Source: UMGS1124 sp964417835 (GTDB taxonomy: Bacteria; Bacillota_I; Bacilli_A; RF39; UBA660). Taken from it: a DNA stretch of 57,901 nucleotides. The first letter of the stretch is position 1; each line of letters begins with the position of its first letter. The notes under the pieces were generated by a model. It did not search any database. It saw only the letters and a list, made by a program, of their open reading frames with translations, and was not told the origin of the DNA. The translations under genes and the position numbers were made by a program. Location of the stretch: positions 1-57,901 of the forward strand of contig CAYQJD010000003.1 in assembly GCA_964417835.1 (NCBI GenBank). The letters run 5' to 3'. This document shows, one piece after another, positions 50,391 to 57,901 of the stretch.

Positions 50391-50993
50391 ATGAAAAGAA
50401 AGATATTTATATTAATTTTATATATTATATTTTTTATAAGTTTAATTTTATATATTTTTAATAAATTAAGTTTTTTTGATAATTTAATATATAATTTTAT
50501 TATACAATTTAAATCTAATAATATTACTAAATTTATGAAAATTATTACGTTTTTTGCTAGTACAAAATTTATACTTTTTATAATGCTTATTTTATTATTA
50601 TTTTCAGTTTTTAAAGTAAAAAAAGCTTATATATTAAGTATTTCAATCATATTAAATGCTATTATAAATAATATTGTTAAAATCATTGTAAGAAGGGATA
50701 GACCTATAGATATTAATTTAGTTAAAGAGCCAACTTATTCTTTTCCAAGTGGTCATACAATGATAGCGGTTACTTTATATGGATTTTTAATATATTTTAT
50801 AATTAAATCTAATTTATCTAAATATTTAAAAGTTTTCTTAATTTGTATTTTAGATTTACTTATATATTTAATAATGTTAAGCAGAATATATTTAGGGGCA
50901 CATTTTGCAAGTGATGTTGTTTCCGGATTTTCTTTAGCATTTGCAAATTTATTATTGTTTATAGAATATTTAGAGAGGAAAAAAGTTTTATGA
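50391..50993 (+). CDS. PAP2-family membrane phosphatase
   Basis: A 200-residue integral membrane protein with five or six helices. It has all three PAP2 phosphatase motifs: KIIVRRDRP (K-x6-RP), FPSGHT (PSGH) and SRIYLGAHFASDV (SR-x5-H-x3-D). In Gram-positives such proteins dephosphorylate undecaprenyl pyrophosphate (BcrC type) or phosphatidic acid / phosphatidylglycerol phosphate; the sequence does not decide which. ATGA overlap with the following dehydrogenase. Confidence 0.92.
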   Translation: MKRKIFILILYIIFFISLILYIFNKLSFFDNLIYNFIIQFKSNNITKFMKIITFFASTKFILFIMLILLLFSVFKVKKAYILSISIILNAIINNIVKIIVRRDRPIDINLVKEPTYSFPSGHTMIAVTLYGFLIYFIIKSNLSKYLKVFLICILDLLIYLIMLSRIYLGAHFASDVVSGFSLAFANLLLFIEYLERKKVL

Positions 50994-51748
50994 AAGCACT
51001 TATAACTGGAGCAAGTAGCGGAATAGGAAAAGACATGTCTTTATATTTAAGTGATAGAGGAGTAGATTTGATAATTGTAGGAAGGAATATTAATGCGTTG
51101 AAGACATTAAAAAAAATGTGTAAAACTAATGTTGAAATTATAAATTTAGATTTAAATAAAAAAGAAAATGTTTATGAGTTATATGAAGAAACTAAAAATA
51201 AAAATGTAGATATTTTAATAAATAATGCTGGATTTGGTTTATTTGGGAACTTTTGGGAAACAGATTTAGAAAGAGAATTAGAAATGATTAACGTTAATGT
51301 TATAGCCCCACATATTCTTACAAAACTATTCTTAAAAGACTTTATAAAACTAGATAAAGGTTATATTTTAAATGTTGCATCATCGGCTGGATTTATGCCA
51401 GGTCCTAAATTATCAACATATTATTCAACAAAAAATTATTTGTTAAAAGAAACATTAGCAATATACGAAGAACTAAGGCATATAAAATCAAATGTTAAAA
51501 TATCTGTGCTTTGTCCAGGGCCAGTAGATACAAATTTTAATAATGTAGCAGGAGGAAGCTTTAATACTAAGAGTGCTTCTAGTAAATTTGTTGCACAATA
51601 TGCAATAGATAATATGTTTAAAAATAAACTTCTAATTATTCCTACTTTAAAAATGAAAGTCACTATATTTTTAACAAGATTTATTCCAACAAAACTTTTA
51701 TTAATGATTAATTATCGTATTCAGAATATTAAAATTTTAAAAAAATAA
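50990..51748 (+). CDS. Short-chain dehydrogenase/reductase
   Basis: A 252-residue classical SDR enzyme with the NAD(P)-binding motif TGASSGIG, the NNAGFG motif, the catalytic Ser in NVASSAGF and Y-S-T-K (the Y-x3-K pair). The Arg in VGRN after beta-2 suggests NADP preference. The C-terminal part ends in a hydrophobic, basic region (KVTIFLTRFIPTKLLLMIN) that may contact membrane lipid; family relatives reduce acyl-type ketones. Coupled to the PAP2 gene, but substrate unknown. Confidence 0.9.
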   Translation: MKALITGASSGIGKDMSLYLSDRGVDLIIVGRNINALKTLKKMCKTNVEIINLDLNKKENVYELYEETKNKNVDILINNAGFGLFGNFWETDLERELEMINVNVIAPHILTKLFLKDFIKLDKGYILNVASSAGFMPGPKLSTYYSTKNYLLKETLAIYEELRHIKSNVKISVLCPGPVDTNFNNVAGGSFNTKSASSKFVAQYAIDNMFKNKLLIIPTLKMKVTIFLTRFIPTKLLLMINYRIQNIKILKK

Positions 51749-51774
51749 TAAATAAAAAGGGGACTAAGATATAC

Positions 51775-52134
51775 TTATCTATGTTTCTTTTTTTTATTTA
51801 TTCCAATCATCGATCCTAATACAGTAGAAAATATTAATATTATGTAATACATTAATGAGTTTAAATTTAATGTTACTCTAAATATTAAAGATATTATTAA
51901 TAAGATTAATATAGATATTAATGATATTAATAGTCCATTCAAATATCCTTTACTGTTGCTACTTCTTCCAGTGATAAAACCTATAATTAACATTAGTATA
52001 GAACCCACAATGATTATCATTACTCTAGAAGTATTTATTTTTAATAAATTGAATATTGTTAGAAATAGAGGTATAACAAGTATAGAACTTAAGAAAATTG
52101 CTAATGACTTAATATATTTAAAAAAAGTATTCAT
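51775..52134 (-). CDS. TIGR04086 family membrane protein
   Basis: A 119-residue membrane protein with four transmembrane helices and a basic tail (NKKKKHR). The pattern, two helices, a GFITGRSSNSKGYLNGLLIS loop, then two helices ending in GSMIGINKKKK, is that of the TIGR04086/YrzE family found in Firmicutes. The function is not known. The ATG at 52134 follows AGGTGAT; an in-frame GTG nine bases upstream falls in that site. Confidence 0.8.
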   Translation of the reverse strand: MNTFFKYIKSLAIFLSSILVIPLFLTIFNLLKINTSRVMIIIVGSILMLIIGFITGRSSNSKGYLNGLLISLISILILLIISLIFRVTLNLNSLMYYIILIFSTVLGSMIGINKKKKHR

Positions 52135-52165
52135 TATTATCACCTAATAAATACTATTCAATATT

Positions 52166-52516
52166 TTATTTTTTTATAACATCATTACTTACTTTACTAT
52201 AACTTCTTAAAAGTGGTCCAGCTCCTAGTTTGACTCCACCAAAATATCTTATAACTACTAATAGATGTTTATTTAAATTATTTCTTTCTAGTACTTGTAA
52301 TAATGGCTTCCCCGCCGTGCCACTTGGTTCTTTATCATCACTCTTTTTTTTAAATGATTCATACCAATAAGCAAAAGGGAAATGTTTAGCTTTTTTATTC
52401 TCTTTCTTTAGGTTTTCTAAAATTAGATTAATTTCTTCTAAGCTATCTAATTCATATAGATAACTATAAAATTTACTTTTTTTTATTTCATATAATGATG
52501 AACTAATTAGTTCCAT
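52166..52516 (-). CDS. IMPACT (YigZ/UPF0029) family protein, single-domain
   Basis: A 116-residue protein carrying the conserved IMPACT N-terminal domain: SKFYSYLYELDSLEE, DDKEPSGTAGKPLLQVLE and VVIRYFGGVKLGAGPLLRSY. Full-length bacterial YigZ has about 205 residues with a second, C-terminal DUF1949 domain, which is lacking here. The stop codon is natural and no continuation is found in another frame, so it is a single-domain form. Function in bacteria is unclear; eukaryotic relatives bind translation factors. Confidence 0.87.
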   Translation of the reverse strand: MELISSSLYEIKKSKFYSYLYELDSLEEINLILENLKKENKKAKHFPFAYWYESFKKKSDDKEPSGTAGKPLLQVLERNNLNKHLLVVIRYFGGVKLGAGPLLRSYSKVSNDVIKK

Positions 52517-52612
52517 TTAAACCACCAAAGATAATATAACATAAATATTTACAAAATAAAAAAAATATAATAAACTAAGTATGTTAATATTATAAAACTT
52601 AAGAGGTGTTGT

Positions 52613-53182
52613 ATGAAAGTTTTTATTGCAAGTGCAGCAAACATAGATATTGATGAAAAATATATAGAACTAGCAAGCAATGTATCAGAAATATTTGCAA
52701 AAAAGAATTTTGATTTATTATTCGGGGCTGCAAATTATTCAATGATGGGAGCTTGCTATAAAATTTTTTCGAAATATAAAAGAAAAATCTATGCATACAC
52801 AGTTCCTAAATATGAAAAAGATTTTAAAAGATTGCCAAAAGCTAAATGCGTTAAAGTAGATGATACATTATTAAGATTTAAAAAATTATATTTTAGAAGT
52901 GACGTAATTGTTATTCTTCCTGGTGGAATAGGGACCTTAGCTGAATTTAGCAGTGCAGTAGAAGAATTTAGAGCTTCAGGTGGGAATAATAAAATAATAT
53001 TAATGAATTACGAAGGTTATTATGATGGCTTAATAAAATGGATGAAAGATAATATAGAAACTGGATTTTTTAAAGATGATTTGAGTAATTGTTTTGATTT
53101 AGTTAGTAGTATAGAAGAATTAGAAGAAATATTAGACCGATATATAAAAAATAATATGATCTTTAAAAAATTTAATAAATAA
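52613..53182 (+). CDS. LOG-family protein (TIGR00725/00730-like)
   Basis: A 189-residue Rossmann-type protein with the LOG motif PGGIGTLAEFSSAVEEF (P-G-G-x-G-T-x-x-E) that binds nucleotide phosphate. Characterised members are cytokinin-riboside 5'-monophosphate phosphoribohydrolases or nucleotide-5'-phosphate nucleosidases; annotation as lysine decarboxylase is incorrect for the family. Here the N-terminus KVFIASAANIDI is atypical. It starts 97 bases after the divergent IMPACT gene and is followed by glyS after 12 bases. Confidence 0.85.
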   Translation: MKVFIASAANIDIDEKYIELASNVSEIFAKKNFDLLFGAANYSMMGACYKIFSKYKRKIYAYTVPKYEKDFKRLPKAKCVKVDDTLLRFKKLYFRSDVIVILPGGIGTLAEFSSAVEEFRASGGNNKIILMNYEGYYDGLIKWMKDNIETGFFKDDLSNCFDLVSSIEELEEILDRYIKNNMIFKKFNK

Positions 53183-53194
53183 GGAGAAACTTAT

Positions 53195-54565
53195 ATGAAA
53201 ATGGACGATATAGTAAATTATTGTAAACAATATGGTTTTATATTTCAAGGTAGTGAAATATATGGTGGACTTTCAAACACTTGGGATTATGGTCCTTTAG
53301 GAAAAGAGCTAAAAGAAAATATAAAGTCTGCTTGGTGGAAAAAATTTATTCAAGAAAATCCTTATAATTATGGTTTGGATTCTGCAATATTAATGAATCC
53401 TAATGTTTGGGTAGCTTCTGGTCATGTTAGTAGTTTTGCAGATCCTTTAATGGATTGTAAAAAATGTAAATCAAGATATCGTGCAGACAAATTAGTGGAA
53501 GATTTTACTAATGGATTAGAAACTGGAGATGGTTGGGATAATAAAAAATTAGAGAACTTTATTAAAGATAATAACATAAAATGTCCAAAGTGCGGGAGTA
53601 CTGATTTTACTGATATTAGAAAGTTTAATTTATTATTTGAAACACATATTGGAGTAACTGATGATACAAAAAGTATATGTTATTTAAGAGGAGAAACTGC
53701 TCAAGGAATATTTACTAATTTTTTAAATGTACAACGTACTATGAGACTTAAATTACCATTTGGAATTGGGCAAATAGGTAAAAGTTTTAGAAATGAAATA
53801 ACTCCGGGAAATTTTATTTTTAGAATGAGAGAATTTGAACAAATGGAATTAGAATTCTTTTGCAAACCTAATACAGATTTAGAATGGTTTGGTTATTATA
53901 AAAATTATTGTTTAGATTTTCTAAAAAGTTTGGGTTTAAAAAATGAAAATTTAAGATTTAGAGATCATAAAAAAGAAGAATTATCTTTTTATTCTAAAGC
54001 CACTACTGATATAGAATATAATTATCCTATGGGATGGGGAGAATTATGGGGAATTGCAGATAGAACAGATTACGATTTATCTACTCATATAGAACATTCT
54101 AAACAAGACTTAAGATATCTAGATCCTGAGACAAATGAAAAATATGTTCCTTTTGTAATTGAACCTAGCGTTGGATTAGATAGATTATTTCTTGCAATAA
54201 TATGTAATAGTTTTGAAATTGAAAATTTAGAAAATGGTGAAACTAGAGAAGTTTTAAAAATAAAACCTTATCTTGCTCCAATAAAAGTAACAATTTTACC
54301 TCTAATAAAAAAGTTACATGGAAAAAAAGCGATGGAAGTTTATTCTGATTTATGTAGTGAATTTAATGTGAGCTATGATGAATCAGGAAGTATTGGTAAA
54401 AGATATAGAAGGTGCGATGCTATAGGCACTCCTTTTGCAATTACTATTGATGATGAAACTTTAGAAAAAAATGTTGTTACAGTACGTGATAGAGATACAA
54501 TGAAACAAATAAAAATCAGTTTAACAGAACTAAAAGCTTATATAAATGAAAAAATAAAATTTTAG
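53195..54565 (+). CDS. glyS: Glycyl-tRNA synthetase (dimeric type)
   Basis: A 456-residue class II synthetase of the alpha2 type. Motif 1 region IYGGLSNTWDYGPLG, motif 2 in QIGKSFRNEITPGNFIFRMREFEQME, motif 3 in VIEPSVGLDRLF, and the C-terminal anticodon-binding domain (VTILPLIKKLHGKKAMEVY) are complete. Two C-x2-C pairs (CKKCKSRY and CPKCGSTDF) suggest a zinc ribbon in the insertion. AAGGAG precedes the ATG. No T-box leader is seen upstream. Two tRNA genes follow. Confidence 0.97.
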   Translation: MKMDDIVNYCKQYGFIFQGSEIYGGLSNTWDYGPLGKELKENIKSAWWKKFIQENPYNYGLDSAILMNPNVWVASGHVSSFADPLMDCKKCKSRYRADKLVEDFTNGLETGDGWDNKKLENFIKDNNIKCPKCGSTDFTDIRKFNLLFETHIGVTDDTKSICYLRGETAQGIFTNFLNVQRTMRLKLPFGIGQIGKSFRNEITPGNFIFRMREFEQMELEFFCKPNTDLEWFGYYKNYCLDFLKSLGLKNENLRFRDHKKEELSFYSKATTDIEYNYPMGWGELWGIADRTDYDLSTHIEHSKQDLRYLDPETNEKYVPFVIEPSVGLDRLFLAIICNSFEIENLENGETREVLKIKPYLAPIKVTILPLIKKLHGKKAMEVYSDLCSEFNVSYDESGSIGKRYRRCDAIGTPFAITIDDETLEKNVVTVRDRDTMKQIKISLTELKAYINEKIKF

Positions 54566-54577
54566 TTTTTCTTTTAT

Positions 54578-54653
54578 TGCCCTGTGGACAAGTGGTAAGT
54601 CAATGGACTCTGACTCCATCATTCCGTAGGTTCGAATCCTACCAGGGCAGCCA
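54578..54653 (+). tRNA. tRNA-Gln (anticodon CTG)
   Basis: A 76-base cloverleaf: acceptor TGCCCTG pairs with CAGGGCA, anticodon arm ATGGA-CTCTGAC-TCCAT has CTG (reads CAG), T-arm GTAGG-TTCGAAT-CCTAC. Discriminator G and an encoded CCA end at 54653. Confidence 0.95.
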
Positions 54654-54656
54654 TAT

Positions 54657-54732
54657 GCTAGATTAGCTCAATTGGTAGAGCAACTGAATCGTAATCAGTA
54701 GGTTGTGGGTTCAATTCCTATATCTAGCACCA
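54657..54732 (+). tRNA. tRNA-Thr (anticodon CGT)
   Basis: A 76-base cloverleaf: acceptor GCTAGAT pairs with ATCTAGC, anticodon arm ACTGA-ATCGTAA-TCAGT has CGT (reads ACG). The 3' end ACCA is encoded. Three bases separate it from tRNA-Gln. Confidence 0.95.
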
Positions 54733-54747
54733 TTGAGGTTAATATAC

Positions 54748-54778
54748 ACGCACTCTTTTTATAAAAGTGTGTTTTTTT
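54748..54778 (+). terminator. Terminator after the tRNA pair
   Basis: ACGCACT-C-TTT pairs with AAAGTGTGT (one G-U, one bulged C) around a short loop, followed by a run of T. It ends the glyS/tRNA transcription unit. Confidence 0.65.
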
Positions 54779-55130
54779 ATATTTATAAGAGGTTCATAAT
54801 ATTTTATTTGGTTTAAGTTGGTTGATAAAATGATAAAGAAAAGTTATTAGAATTTATTTCAAAAAAGTTTTACGAAAACTAAAAAAGTTAAATAGATATT
54901 CAAAAAAGGTTCTTGATAATTGCTTATGAAATAAGGCTAAAATAGAAATTTTATGAAAATTAGAACCCTGAAATGGGATAAAATAGTTATTTTCGCAAGT
55001 GCGAAAATGGTTGTTGTTGCATTAAAGATACTTCTAAAGTCTTTATTTATAAGGACTTTAAAGTTTCGTGGTGCATTCCCATATTCAATTGTCTTTAAAA
55101 TTTTAACTATTTTTTAGAAAGGAGAAATTT
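54779..55130 (+). other. Noncoding region with two hairpins
   Basis: No gene is visible. The stretch contains a perfect palindromic hairpin ATTTTCGCA-AG-TGCGAAAAT (54989-55008), and an imperfect one, AAAGTC...GACTTT (about 55038-55061). An AAAGGAGAA ribosome binding site at its end serves the decayed gene that follows. The density of structure suggests a leader or the remains of a mobile element's origin or transfer region. Confidence 0.45.
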
Positions 55131-55506
55131 ATGATGAGTAACTTTATTTTTGAAATATATGTTAGTACAAGTTGAAAAAGAATTAGAGATAGCTATCTAA
55201 TTCATAGTATAAGAGAAAATTCAGGCATTCCTTTAATAAAAGAAGATTCTCAAATGATATAATATCTGTTTTCTATGAGAGGAAACTTAACTGAAAAAGA
55301 TTTAGCAATTATTTATAATAAATTTTAATGATCTTAGAAACCAAGTGTAATATTTGACGAAAAAATTGTTTCACTTTTAGATAAAAGAGTTTTGATAAAG
55401 AGAGGATATACTAAAAGATATATTAAAAGAGAAGTTTAATTTGAATCTTGGAATAAATTCTTATTTAGTAGATGTAAATCCTGAAAAAATAAAATATTTA
55501 ATTTAA
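55131..55506 (+). pseudogene. Decayed gene of unknown family
   Basis: Behind a good ribosome binding site, the frame from ATG 55131 encodes protein-like sequence interrupted by TGA and TAA stops: SYLIHSIRENSGIPLIKEDS, FSMRGNLTEKDLAIIYNKF, then KPSVIFDEKIVSLLDKRVL. Near 55400 the coding sense shifts by one frame to DILKEKFNLNLGINSYLVDV with NPEKIKYLI and a stop at 55504. Both types of stop occur, so recoding is not an explanation. I cannot name the family. Confidence 0.55.
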
Positions 55507-55589
55507 AAAAGATTCATTAAATAATAATTTTGTAGTATAATCAATAATGTCAAAGTAGTCATAAATAACATTTAGTTTGGAGAAATGAA

Positions 55590-56573
55590 ATGAAAAATAA
55601 TCAAAAAATTATAACTGGGATAAGTGTAGTTGTATTACTAATAATAGGAATATTTGTAGTAATTAGCATTATTACTAAAGAAGAAAATAAACAGGATTTA
55701 TCAACAGATAATAGTGTCTTAAATGATTATCCTACACTTTCTGATATATTAAGTGAAGTAGAAAGCAAATATACTCAAGAAACATTCAAAGATTCAGATA
55801 CTGGTTTAAGTATCAAATATAATATATATTTACCTGATAACTATGATTCGTCAAAAGAATATCCATTGCTTGTATTTATTGCTGATTCAAGTTTAGTAGG
55901 CAGAGGAACAACTGCATCACTTGAACAAGGATATGGTGGTGTTATATGGGCAACGAATGACGAACAAAGTAAACACGAAAGTATAATTGTTGTGCCAACC
56001 TATAATGAAATTATAATTGATGATAATAATGGGTATTCAAAATCAGAATATTTAGAAACAACTAAAAATTTAATAGATTATATTTCAACGCAATATAGTA
56101 TTGATACAAACCGAATCTATGGTACAGGACAATCAATGGGTGGAATGGCAATACTTTATTTATCGAGTAAATATCCAGATTTGTTTGCAGCCGAACTATT
56201 TGTATCATGTCAATGGAAAATTGACGAACTTTAAAATTTGGATTCACAAACATTCTTCTATGTTGCAGCAGGGGGAGACCAGAAAGCATCTAAAGGACAA
56301 GAAGAAGTCTTAGAATATTTAGAAAGTAAAAATATTAAGTTTTCCAATTTAAAAAATGTGGATGCAACATTAAGCGATAGTGAATTTACTTTAAAAATAT
56401 CTGAAATGTTAGAAGATAATAATAAAATAAACTTAATGACATTTGCAAGCGGTACAGTTTTATCTAATAGTTCAAATTCTAAAGGAATGAATTCTAGTGA
56501 ACACATGGCATCATTTAATTATGCGTATAGAATAAGTTCTATTAGAGATTGGCTATTTTCCCAAAGTAAATGA
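55590..56573 (+). pseudogene. Alpha/beta-hydrolase esterase interrupted by one in-frame TAA
   Basis: An esterase of about 327 residues with a membrane anchor or signal (6-28) and an alpha/beta-hydrolase domain: SIKYNIYLPDNYDSSKEYPL, the nucleophile elbow GTGQSMGGMAI, and, after the interruption, TFFYVAAGGDQKASKGQ and a terminal SEHMASFNYAY with the likely catalytic His. The frame is broken only by TAA at 56232-56234 (DEL-stop-NLDSQ), where relatives would carry a sense codon such as AAA. Both halves stay in the same frame with no other damage, so the mutation is recent or a sequencing error. A split gene with TTG restart at 56238 is less likely. Confidence 0.75.
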
Positions 56574-56648
56574 TATGTCAATGCAAATATTTCACAAAAA
56601 TATCATAAATATTAGTTATAATATGTGTAATAAGAAAGGTAATTTTAT

Positions 56649-57901
56649 ATGAATAAGAAAATTAAAAATATTGGTTTAGTTTGTTTAATTTTTCTATCAA
56701 TGGTGATGATTGGTTTAACTTTTAATTATGCTAAGAATAATTTAACAGTTACTACTGAAATTGGAAATGTTAATTCTGATGAAACAAACTCATTTGGAAG
56801 GGATGGAAAGAAAGGAACTCTTGATAATGGTGAACTTCCAGATGATATTAATGGTAATTTCGGTAAGGGCGGCATGAAAGGTCAAATTGATGAAGATAAT
56901 CTTCCAGATGACTTAATAGATGGTTTTCAAGGAAAAGAAACAATTGATGGAGATTTCAAAGCAGATGGTGGCTTTGGTGGCGCTGGGGAAATAACTTCTC
57001 AAGTTGAAATAAATTTAACTACACCATATATTATTTTTATAGGCTTTTGGTGTTTAGTGTTATCAATGTCATTAATATATTTGTTAATGAGTGGATTTAG
57101 TAGTAAAAAAGCATTTACCAATGGAAACAAAGTAATTATTTATGTATTATCAAATGTTTTAATTACGGGAGTTTTAACTTTTGTAATAACATACTTAGGA
57201 AATAACTTTTATTTAAATAGCGATTCTGCTAATTCTAATCTTGAATATTCTTCAACAGATGATTTACATATTAATATGGAAAATTGGAGTTATGATTCTT
57301 ATAATAATGTTTACTATCAAATCGGATTAGTATATGTTTCTAATCCTGCAACAGTTGAATATGAATCATTAGGTATTTATGTACCTGGAGATTATATGGA
57401 TTGTGATAAAAATTCTAATGATAAATATACTTGTGAGATGAATACTACTAACAAAATAGGGAATTACACTAGCGAAACAGCACCAATAGTTATGCCAATG
57501 AATACAGCAGGATATTCAGCTCAAGCGGCCCCTGTTTCATATAGTTATAGTGGTTTATCAGATTATTTAGATGCTGGATTTATCTATGTATATAGTGGAT
57601 GTAGAGGAAGAAATAATGGTGATGATTATGCTGGAGGTTCACCTTGGGCAGTAACTGATTTTAAGGCAGCCATTAGATATTTAAGATATAATAATTCTTC
57701 ACTTCCTGGAGATACTGATTCTATATTTGTATTTGGAATGAGTGGTGGAGGAGCTCAAAGTACGATTGTTGGTACTTCTGGCGATAGTGATTTATATACT
57801 CCTTATTTAGAATCTATTGGAGCTTTAATGACAGATGATAGTGGGGATGAAATATCTGATGCAGTAGCAGGTATTATGGCATGGTGTCCTATTACAAGTT
57901 T
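56649..57901 (+). CDS. Membrane-attached tannase/feruloyl-esterase-like protein, 3' end outside window
   Basis: The frame is open from the ATG at 56649 (AAAGGT upstream) to the end, 417 residues. The first part has a membrane anchor (8-28), a Gly/Asp-rich segment with a repeat (GELPDDINGNFGKGG, DNLPDDLIDGFQGKE) and two more membrane helices (about 125-145 and 160-180). An alpha/beta-hydrolase domain follows: FIYVYSGCRGRNNG, GSPWAVTDFKAAIRYLRYN, nucleophile GMSGGGAQS, and YTPYLESIGA. This order fits subtype-B tannase/feruloyl-type esterases. It follows another esterase, so the two may belong to a plant-ester degrading locus. Confidence 0.72.
   Translation, partial: MNKKIKNIGLVCLIFLSMVMIGLTFNYAKNNLTVTTEIGNVNSDETNSFGRDGKKGTLDNGELPDDINGNFGKGGMKGQIDEDNLPDDLIDGFQGKETIDGDFKADGGFGGAGEITSQVEINLTTPYIIFIGFWCLVLSMSLIYLLMSGFSSKKAFTNGNKVIIYVLSNVLITGVLTFVITYLGNNFYLNSDSANSNLEYSSTDDLHINMENWSYDSYNNVYYQIGLVYVSNPATVEYESLGIYVPGDYMDCDKNSNDKYTCEMNTTNKIGNYTSETAPIVMPMNTAGYSAQAAPVSYSYSGLSDYLDAGFIYVYSGCRGRNNGDDYAGGSPWAVTDFKAAIRYLRYNNSSLPGDTDSIFVFGMSGGGAQSTIVGTSGDSDLYTPYLESIGALMTDDSGDEISDAVAGIMAWCPITS

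Noticed and set aside
52520..53194. T-box riboswitch for glyS
   Set aside because: There is no specifier hairpin, no TGGNACC T-box sequence, and only 12 bases between the LOG-family gene and glyS.
55131..55506. Stop-codon recoding (TGA as Trp or selenocysteine)
   Set aside because: TAA stops and a frameshift occur as well, and TGA is a normal terminator of intact genes such as trmK, so the gene is simply decayed.
56101..56313. Overlapping frame in the broken esterase
   Set aside because: It is out of frame with the hydrolase motifs and low in complexity; the in-frame continuation after the TAA carries the family motifs.

Overview
The window comes from a very AT-rich, low-GC Gram-positive bacterium (Firmicutes/Bacillota). 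Gene order and families are typical of Bacilli/Clostridia (dnaG-rpoD-trmK, ireB-ruvX-DUF1292-mltG-trmR-U32-U32-greA, yqfC-yqfD-ybeY-cdd-era-yqzL-recO), and spore genes are present (spoIIAA-sigF-spoVAC-D-E, yqfC/yqfD, a CotY/CotZ-type coat protein). TGA is used as a normal stop (for example at the ends of trmK and ireB), so the code is standard and this is not a Mycoplasma-type genome. Several genes usual in these clusters are absent here (spoIIAB, phoH, pgpH, udk), which fits an uncultured, streamlined, spore-forming gut-type lineage. That placement is inference; no taxonomic marker was searched.

Layout. 1-680: truncated tRNA-Lys and an internally deleted IS30-family transposase. 680-8031: tig, lemA with a DUF2207 membrane protein, then dnaG-rpoD-trmK. 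8269-14734: a tail-anchored unknown, frr, then a housekeeping block that includes the complete wobble-uridine modification set (trmR plus two U32 proteins) and greA. 14772-20481: yqfC-yqfD-vanZ-ybeY, two tandem cytidine deaminase genes (the second without zinc ligands), era, an unknown, a 25-residue YqzL and recO. 20522-23450: accessory stretch with a decayed tyrosine recombinase, a 17-bp inverted repeat enclosing a promoter, a double-length thyX, tmk and a second transposase scrap. 23450-29622: a three-gene operon (unknown, membrane-anchored McrB-like AAA+ ATPase, DUF2357-like protein), then a membrane protein with eleven Asp-rich 12-residue repeats and a CapA-like protein. 29642-32139 (minus): ZIP transporter and RNase J.

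32288-35714 is a sporulation block: an unknown secreted protein, spoIIAA, sigF, spoVAC, spoVAD, spoVAE. 35791-38720 is pyruvate formate-lyase and its activase (anaerobic lifestyle). 38783-42741 holds a lipoprotein, then on the minus strand a minimal three-gene glycan cluster and cotZ preceded by a sigma-K-like promoter. 42872-47503 holds an EIIB-like membrane protein without its cysteine, an unknown with a near-consensus promoter, a SipW-type secreted protein, and ftsE-ftsX-M23 hydrolase. 47602-54732 is mixed housekeeping (def, NlpC/P60 protein, Trx-fold protein, PAP2, SDR, TIGR04086, IMPACT, LOG, glyS, tRNA-Gln, tRNA-Thr). 54733-57901 is accessory: hairpins, a gene ruined by stops, an esterase with an in-frame TAA, and the start of a membrane-attached tannase-like esterase that runs off the window.

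The most notable points are: (i) a sigF operon with no spoIIAB whose SpoIIAA has Glu at the phospho-serine position; (ii) a possible invertible-promoter arrangement upstream of thyX beside a tyrosine recombinase remnant; (iii) the membrane McrB/DUF2357 operon with no visible nuclease; (iv) a ThyX whose signature motif is divided between two half-domains; (v) a zinc-less cytidine deaminase paralog overlapping the active one.
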